This document shows positions 5,543 through 9,437 of a DNA stretch of 9,437 nt, in pieces; positions within the stretch are counted from its first letter, which is position 1; every line of letters starts with the position of its first letter. Below the pieces are notes generated by a model. It searched no databases and was not told the origin of the DNA. It saw only the letters and a list, made by a program, of their open reading frames with translations. Location of the stretch: assembly GCA_964424035.1 (NCBI GenBank), contig CAYRHB010000128.1, forward strand, positions 1 through 9,437, given 5' to 3'. Made by a program: the position numbers and the translations under genes. This stretch comes from Leptolinea sp964424035 (GTDB lineage Bacteria > Chloroflexota > Anaerolineae > Anaerolineales > Anaerolineaceae).

Positions 5543-5911
5543 ATGGCAGATGATAAAGTAATGATCATAATGACCAGCGGTCCGGATACACCCCGCCGGT
5601 GCGCCACTCCATTTTTCTTTGCCAGCCTCGCGGTGGCCATGGAATATGAAGTTACCATGTTCTTCACGATCGATGGCACGTTGCTCTTGAAAAAAGGGCT
5701 TGCCGAAACGATCTATCCGAAAGCCGGCGGGAAACCGGTCAGTGACTTCATCAATGAAGCCATGGAAGGCGGAGTTCAATTCCTGGCCTGCACGGCTTCC
5801 ACGGAACTACATAATCTATCCGTTTCGGACCTGATCGATGGCGTAAAGATGGTGGGCGGAGCCACCATGTGGCAGCTCGCCGAAGATTGCAAAACCGTAT
5901 TGACGTTCTAG
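5543..5911 (+). CDS. Second DsrE-family protein, divergent paralogue
   Basis: This is a 122-residue DsrE-fold protein. It shares with its neighbour the core order FFT..G..LLKKG, a Cys after a hydrophobic strand (FLACTAS, Cys83), and the ending DLIDGVKMVGGATMWQLAEDCKTVLTF, but it lacks the Met-rich loop. It has two more Cys (Cys20, Cys116). The role is inferred as sulfur relay, perhaps as partner of the first DsrE, since DsrE-fold proteins often work as multimers of related subunits. Two ATGs are adjacent (5540 and 5543); 5543 gives better spacing (6 nt) from AAGGAG (5531-5536), while 5540 adds one Met. It lies about 20 nt after the first dsrE and 27 nt before the lipoyl carrier, so translation is probably coordinated. 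Confidence 0.82.
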   Translation: MADDKVMIIMTSGPDTPRRCATPFFFASLAVAMEYEVTMFFTIDGTLLLKKGLAETIYPKAGGKPVSDFINEAMEGGVQFLACTASTELHNLSVSDLIDGVKMVGGATMWQLAEDCKTVLTF

Positions 5912-5938
5912 ACCTCGATAATCCAAGGAGGAAATCAG

Positions 5939-6385
5939 ATGGCAACTGTTCAGGGATGTAATTTACCCGATGACCTTTATTACCTCATTGAGAAACATGT
6001 GTGGGCTAAACCAATGGAAGGTGGTGTCGTTAGGGTTGGCATTACCTCTGTGGCCGCCAAGCTGTCCGGTGGAAAATTGGCTGCCATTACAGTGAAGGCA
6101 AAGAACATCGGGCAGGAGGTACTTCAATCCAAGAGTATCGCCACGGTTGAGAGCAGCAAGTTTGTCGGACCCGTTCCAGCACCGGTCACCGGTGTGCTGC
6201 TTAGAGCCAATGAGAAGCTGGCATCCGACCCGAACCTGGCTGTTTCAGACCCTTATGGAGAGGGCTGGGTGGCTGAAATGCAGGCATCCAATTGGGATGG
6301 AGAGAAAGCCAATCTGGCAACCGGTCCGGATGGAATCGCACGATACCAGGCAAAACTGGAAGCGGAAAAAATTTCCTGCGGTTAA
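5939..6385 (+). CDS. GcvH-like lipoyl-carrier protein (LbpA-like)
   Basis: This 148-residue biotinyl/lipoyl-domain protein is related to glycine-cleavage H protein. The lipoylation motif is ATVESSKFVGPVPAPVTGVLL, with Lys74 the modified residue, matching the ESxKxxxxxxxPxxG pattern of GcvH. The N-terminal LIEKHVWAK corresponds to the H-protein 'HEWV' region and GEGWVAEM (about 106-113) to its C-terminal 'GWL' region. No gcvT or gcvP is adjacent; the neighbours are tusA, dsrE and hydrogenase genes. Lipoate-binding proteins (LbpA) beside sHdr genes in sulfur oxidisers use the lipoyl dithiol as a sulfur-transfer cofactor, and the same role is inferred here. The ribosome-binding site AAGGAGG lies about 7 nt before the ATG. 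No lipoate ligase is visible in the window. Confidence 0.87.
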   Translation: MATVQGCNLPDDLYYLIEKHVWAKPMEGGVVRVGITSVAAKLSGGKLAAITVKAKNIGQEVLQSKSIATVESSKFVGPVPAPVTGVLLRANEKLASDPNLAVSDPYGEGWVAEMQASNWDGEKANLATGPDGIARYQAKLEAEKISCG

Positions 6386-6463
6386 CTTCCCAATGCGTCT
6401 TTCATACAAGTAAATATCCATCGAATACCCGGCTGTCTATTGGTTTAAAAATTGGAGGGACCA

Positions 6464-7588
6464 ATGGCTGATGAAAGTATTTATGAGGAATTAAGAAAAG
6501 AAGGCCTCTCCCGGAGGAGCTTTCTGAAATTCTGCGGGGTTATGGCTGGAGCCATGGGGTTTACACAACTGCCCACGCTGGCAAATGGTAAACCCACCGG
6601 TGGTACCAGACGGGCGCGTGGTTATGTCAACCAGATCGCCAGGGCATTGGAAAGCAAGCCACGGCTTCCTGTGATCTGGTTGGAATTTCAGGATTGTGCC
6701 GGGTGCAGTGAAGCCCTTACCAGAAGCGCTTCGCCCACGCTGACCGATCTGGTTTTAAGTAAGATAACCGTTGAATACCATGAGACACTTTCAGCGGCTG
6801 CCGGATTCCAGGCAGAAGATGCAAAATTGGCGGCGATGGAAAAATACGCCGGCAAGTATGTGTTGGTTGTGGAAGGTAGTATTTCCACACTGGAAGATGG
6901 CGCCTATTGTACGATTGGCGGGAAGAGCTCCCTGGACTTGCTGAATGAAGCGGCAGCCAATGCGGCGGCGATTATTGCCACAGGCAACTGTGCTGCTTTT
7001 GGCGGCCTGCCAAAGGCAAAACCCAATCCAACCGGAGCACTTGGGGTATATGAGATCATCAAGGACAAAACAGTCGTGAATATTCCGGGTTGTCCGGCGA
7101 TCCCCGAAGTGTTCACAGGGGTGCTGGCTCACTTCCTGATCTTTGGATCTCTACCGGAATTGGATCACCTGAACCGGCCAAAAACATTCTACGGGCAGAC
7201 AATTCATGACCGCTGCCTGCGGAGACCCTTCTATGAAGCCGGGAAATTTGCCGCATCATTTGACGATGAGGGTGCGAAGAAGGGTTGGTGTCTGTATAAA
7301 CTTGGCTGCAAAGGACCCACCACTTACAATGCCTGCGCTTCCATGAAATGGAGCGGTGGATTGTCATTTCCTGTCCAGTCCGGACATCCATGCCTGGGTT
7401 GTTCCGAACCCGGGTTCTGGGATGGCGGTGGATTTTACGAAGGTCAATCCGCACCACTTGACAGACCTACGGCAACCATGGTTGGCGGAGCGGCAGCTGC
7501 CGGTCTGGTTCTGGCTGCTGGATTGAGTGCTGCCAATAACGGACAGAAAAAAGCAGCTCATCAAGCTGAAAAACAAGGGGAAGGATAG
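6464..7588 (+). CDS. hynS: [NiFe]-hydrogenase small subunit, Isp-type, Tat-exported
   Basis: This 374-residue small subunit carries the Fe-S chain. The Tat signal SRRSFLK (16-22) is followed by a short hydrophobic stretch. Proximal [4Fe4S] ligands are Cys78, Cys81, Cys175 and Cys210; distal [4Fe4S] ligands His248, Cys251, Cys276 and Cys282; medial [3Fe4S] ligands Cys291, Cys310 and Cys313. Both positions that carry extra Cys in O2-tolerant enzymes are Gly (CAGC Gly80; NCAAFG Gly180), so a standard, O2-sensitive proximal cluster is expected. A C-terminal hydrophobic segment (about 338-357) would anchor it, with the Fe-S domain outside the cytoplasm. The ATG at 6464 follows GGAGGGA; an in-frame TTG at 6452 lies over that site and is rejected. 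The symbol rests on isp1-isp2 following directly; no large subunit is in the window. Confidence 0.95.
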   Translation: MADESIYEELRKEGLSRRSFLKFCGVMAGAMGFTQLPTLANGKPTGGTRRARGYVNQIARALESKPRLPVIWLEFQDCAGCSEALTRSASPTLTDLVLSKITVEYHETLSAAAGFQAEDAKLAAMEKYAGKYVLVVEGSISTLEDGAYCTIGGKSSLDLLNEAAANAAAIIATGNCAAFGGLPKAKPNPTGALGVYEIIKDKTVVNIPGCPAIPEVFTGVLAHFLIFGSLPELDHLNRPKTFYGQTIHDRCLRRPFYEAGKFAASFDDEGAKKGWCLYKLGCKGPTTYNACASMKWSGGLSFPVQSGHPCLGCSEPGFWDGGGFYEGQSAPLDRPTATMVGGAAAAGLVLAAGLSAANNGQKKAAHQAEKQGEG

Positions 7589-7597
7589 GAGGCTGGC

Positions 7598-8275
7598 ATG
7601 AATTGGACAGAAGTACTTGCTTTTGCCCGGGGCCCGTTCTTTCAAGTCTCGTTGCTGGTTTTTGTAGCCGGGATGGTATATCGTCTGGCGCGGATCGTCC
7701 TTCTGGGCTGGTCGGCTGACCGGGTTCCAGCCAGGGGAAGTAAGATCGGCGGAGTGTTGACTTCCTTCTTGAAAGGGATAATCATCTGGCCGTTCATTCC
7801 CTGGGTGAAGAATACATTCTCGAAAAATCCGTTGATTTATCTGGCCGGTGGTCTTTTTCACCTTGGATTATTTGCCGTACTCATTCTCGGGACGCCGCAC
7901 ATGCTGGTTTGGAAAAGCCTGCTTGGATTTGGTTGGCCGACATTGCCGGTGCCCATAGTGGATTGGCTGGCAGCCGGCGCGATTGTATCGATGATCGCCC
8001 TGCTGATAAATCGGAGGATCAATCCTGTTTTGAAACTGATCTCTGGTCCGGCGGAATGGTTGAACTGGCTCGTTGTTTTCCTGCCAATGGTGACAGGTTA
8101 TATGATGACCCATCATTTATGGTTCGCGTATGAGGTTTTGTATAGTCTTCATATGATCACCGTTGATGTTCTGCTCATCTGGATCCCGTTCAGCCGCATC
8201 TCGCATTTCATTTTTTACTTCTTCTCCAAAGCCATCCATGGAGCAGATTTCGGCAAACGTGCGGTAACACCCTGA
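7598..8275 (+). CDS. isp1: Isp1: NarI/DsrM-like membrane cytochrome b
   Basis: This is a 225-residue integral membrane protein with five predicted helices (about 13-35, 82-99, 117-137, 155-172, 182-205), as in NarI and DsrM. His185 and His203 are 18 residues apart, the same spacing as the heme ligands His187/His205 of E. coli NarI; His88 and His101 are candidates for the other side of the two hemes. Its likely role is to take electrons from the hydrogenase small subunit on the outer face and pass them to quinone or across the membrane to Isp2. The start follows AGGAGG overlapping the hynS stop, leaving only 9 nt between the genes. The assignment as Isp1 rather than DsrM comes from the hydrogenase gene immediately upstream. 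Confidence 0.87.
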   Translation: MNWTEVLAFARGPFFQVSLLVFVAGMVYRLARIVLLGWSADRVPARGSKIGGVLTSFLKGIIIWPFIPWVKNTFSKNPLIYLAGGLFHLGLFAVLILGTPHMLVWKSLLGFGWPTLPVPIVDWLAAGAIVSMIALLINRRINPVLKLISGPAEWLNWLVVFLPMVTGYMMTHHLWFAYEVLYSLHMITVDVLLIWIPFSRISHFIFYFFSKAIHGADFGKRAVTP

Positions 8276-8286
8276 GGAGAATCATC

Positions 8287-9437
8287 ATGCAAACTCAAAT
8301 TATGATGAATACGTTTGTGAAAGAAATGGGTGGTTACGCGGCTGCTCAATTGGAAGCCTGTACTCGGTGCGGCATGTGCGCGGAAGCCTGCCATTTTTAC
8401 CAGGCAACCGGTAATCCGGAATTCGCGCCGGTATGGAAAATTGAACTCTTAAAACGGGCTTACGAGCAGCGGTTCACTCTGATTGGAAAGTTTAAACTGG
8501 CGCTGGGAATTGAAAAGCCCATTACGGATGAGGAATTGCATGACTTCAGCAAGATCATTTATGAAGCTTGCACGCTCTGCAATAAGTGTTCCATGGTTTG
8601 CCCGATGGGCATTCAGCTTGGGCCATTGATCCATGAAGTCCGAACGGGTTTTTCAGAAGCGGGATTGGTCCCGGATGATCTCATGGCTGCGGTTAACAAG
8701 CAGGTCAATGAAGGCAGTCCGCTGGGAGTGACAGACGATGTCTATGAAAGTCGTATGGAATGGGTGGCTGATGAATGGGAAGTTGATCTTCCCATGGACG
8801 TCAAAGGCGCAGACACGCTGGTGGTTTTCAGTTCCATTGAAATCATGAAGTTCCCGGAAAATATTGCGGCTATCGCTAAAATATTGAACACAGCCGGAGA
8901 GAAATGGACCCTGAGCCAGAAAGGTCGGGAGGTCGTTAATTTCGGCTTTTATGAAGGCAGCAACGAGCGGACCAGGGCGTTCATTCAACGTATTTTTGAC
9001 GCGGCCAGGGAACTTGGCGTGAAGAAGATCGTTGTAACGGAATGCGGCCATGCATATGATGCCCTGCGATGGACCTCATACAACCTAATGGAGGTGCCGG
9101 AAGGGATTGAGATCACCCATATCGTCGGGATGATCGGTGATCTACTGCGATCCGGCCGGATCAAACTCAAGGAAGATGCCTATAGCGGCGGAACTCTAAC
9201 TTTCCATGACGCCTGCAAGATCCAGCGCAGAGGCGGGCATATCCAGGAACCACGGGATATCCTCAATGTCATTGCCAAATCCAGTTTCAAAGAAATGACA
9301 CCCAACCGTGAGGAATCGGTTTGCTGCGGTGGTGGCGGAGGAGTGATTGCCATCAAAGAGGCGGATCCGATTCGTTATGCAGCATTTGATCTCAAAATTG
9401 ACCAGATGCGCGAGGTGGGTGCTGAAACCGTTGTAAT
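8287..9437 (+). CDS. isp2: Isp2: HdrD/DsrK-like iron-sulfur protein, 3' end beyond window
   Basis: 383 residues are visible and the frame stays open at the right edge. Two [4Fe4S] motifs come first: Cys25-x2-Cys28-x2-Cys31-x3-Cys35 and Cys95-x2-Cys98-x2-Cys101-x3-Cys105. Two CCG-type repeats follow. The first is degenerate: the expected leading Cys and CCG are absent (VVFSS 179-183; VVNFG 216-220), leaving only TECGHA with Cys253. The second has HDAC (Cys310) and CCGGGGG (Cys346, Cys347), and its last CxxC would lie just past the edge. In HdrD/DsrK the CCG motifs hold a special [4Fe4S] cluster that cleaves disulfides, so a cytoplasmic disulfide, persulfide or lipoyl-linked substrate is plausible. 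The ribosome-binding site GAGGAG precedes the ATG, and the gap to isp1 is 11 nt. hynL is expected next. Confidence 0.9.
   Translation, partial: MQTQIMMNTFVKEMGGYAAAQLEACTRCGMCAEACHFYQATGNPEFAPVWKIELLKRAYEQRFTLIGKFKLALGIEKPITDEELHDFSKIIYEACTLCNKCSMVCPMGIQLGPLIHEVRTGFSEAGLVPDDLMAAVNKQVNEGSPLGVTDDVYESRMEWVADEWEVDLPMDVKGADTLVVFSSIEIMKFPENIAAIAKILNTAGEKWTLSQKGREVVNFGFYEGSNERTRAFIQRIFDAARELGVKKIVVTECGHAYDALRWTSYNLMEVPEGIEITHIVGMIGDLLRSGRIKLKEDAYSGGTLTFHDACKIQRRGGHIQEPRDILNVIAKSSFKEMTPNREESVCCGGGGGVIAIKEADPIRYAAFDLKIDQMREVGAETVV

Noticed and set aside
5939..6385. True glycine-cleavage H protein
   Set aside because: No gcvT, gcvP or lipoyl-pathway genes nearby; the neighbours are sulfur-transfer and hydrogenase genes. 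Not fully excluded without a tree.
7598..9437. Reading the last two genes as DsrM and DsrK
   Set aside because: They directly follow a hydrogenase small subunit with 9-11 nt gaps, as in hynS-isp1-isp2; no dsrAB, dsrC, dsrJ or dsrO is seen.
1..9437. CRISPR array, phage or transposon
   Set aside because: No regularly spaced repeats, no integrase, transposase or phage structural gene are seen on either strand.

Overview
The window looks like the chromosome of an anaerobic or facultative bacterium, most likely from the Chloroflexota (Anaerolineae-like). This placement is inference. It rests on a lipoprotein with a Pro/Thr-rich 'PTPT' linker after the lipobox, on genes whose -10 box sits so close to the ATG that transcripts would be leaderless, and on moderate GC. 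No rRNA or marker protein is present to settle taxonomy.

The left third (1-3005) is ordinary housekeeping and envelope DNA. A minus-strand pair encodes a soluble P-type-ATPase-like HAD hydrolase and, overlapping it by ATGA, a DUF389-type membrane protein that runs off the left edge. A plus-strand lipoprotein with a periplasmic-binding-protein-like body follows. It converges on a minus-strand initiating sugar-phosphate transferase (PglC/WcaJ type). That gene shares an intergenic space with tRNA-Glu(CTC): two back-to-back sigma70-type promoters overlap at their -35 hexamers. The tRNA ends in a good intrinsic terminator.

From 3006 to 3782 there is no convincing protein gene. The stretch holds a 19-bp perfect inverted repeat, a possible promoter-plus-terminator unit for a short RNA of about 55 nt, two weaker hairpins, and a 16-bp palindrome just before the next gene.

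The right two thirds (3783-9437) is one plus-strand gene series and is the main interest. It encodes a helix-turn-helix/PocR-domain regulator, TusA (sulfur carrier), two different DsrE-family proteins, a GcvH-like lipoyl carrier with no glycine-cleavage genes beside it, a Tat-exported [NiFe]-hydrogenase small subunit, a NarI/DsrM-like cytochrome b (Isp1), and an HdrD/DsrK-like iron-sulfur protein (Isp2) cut by the right edge. The order hynS-isp1-isp2 is that of Isp-type (group 1e) hydrogenases, in which hynL normally follows isp2; here it would lie just outside the window. The genes read as a cytoplasmic sulfur-relay module (TusA, DsrE, lipoyl carrier) placed upstream of a membrane H2-linked electron-transfer complex. 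The inferred role is H2 oxidation or evolution coupled, through quinone and/or a cytoplasmic disulfide/persulfide site on Isp2, to sulfur compounds. The regulator would act as a local sensor.
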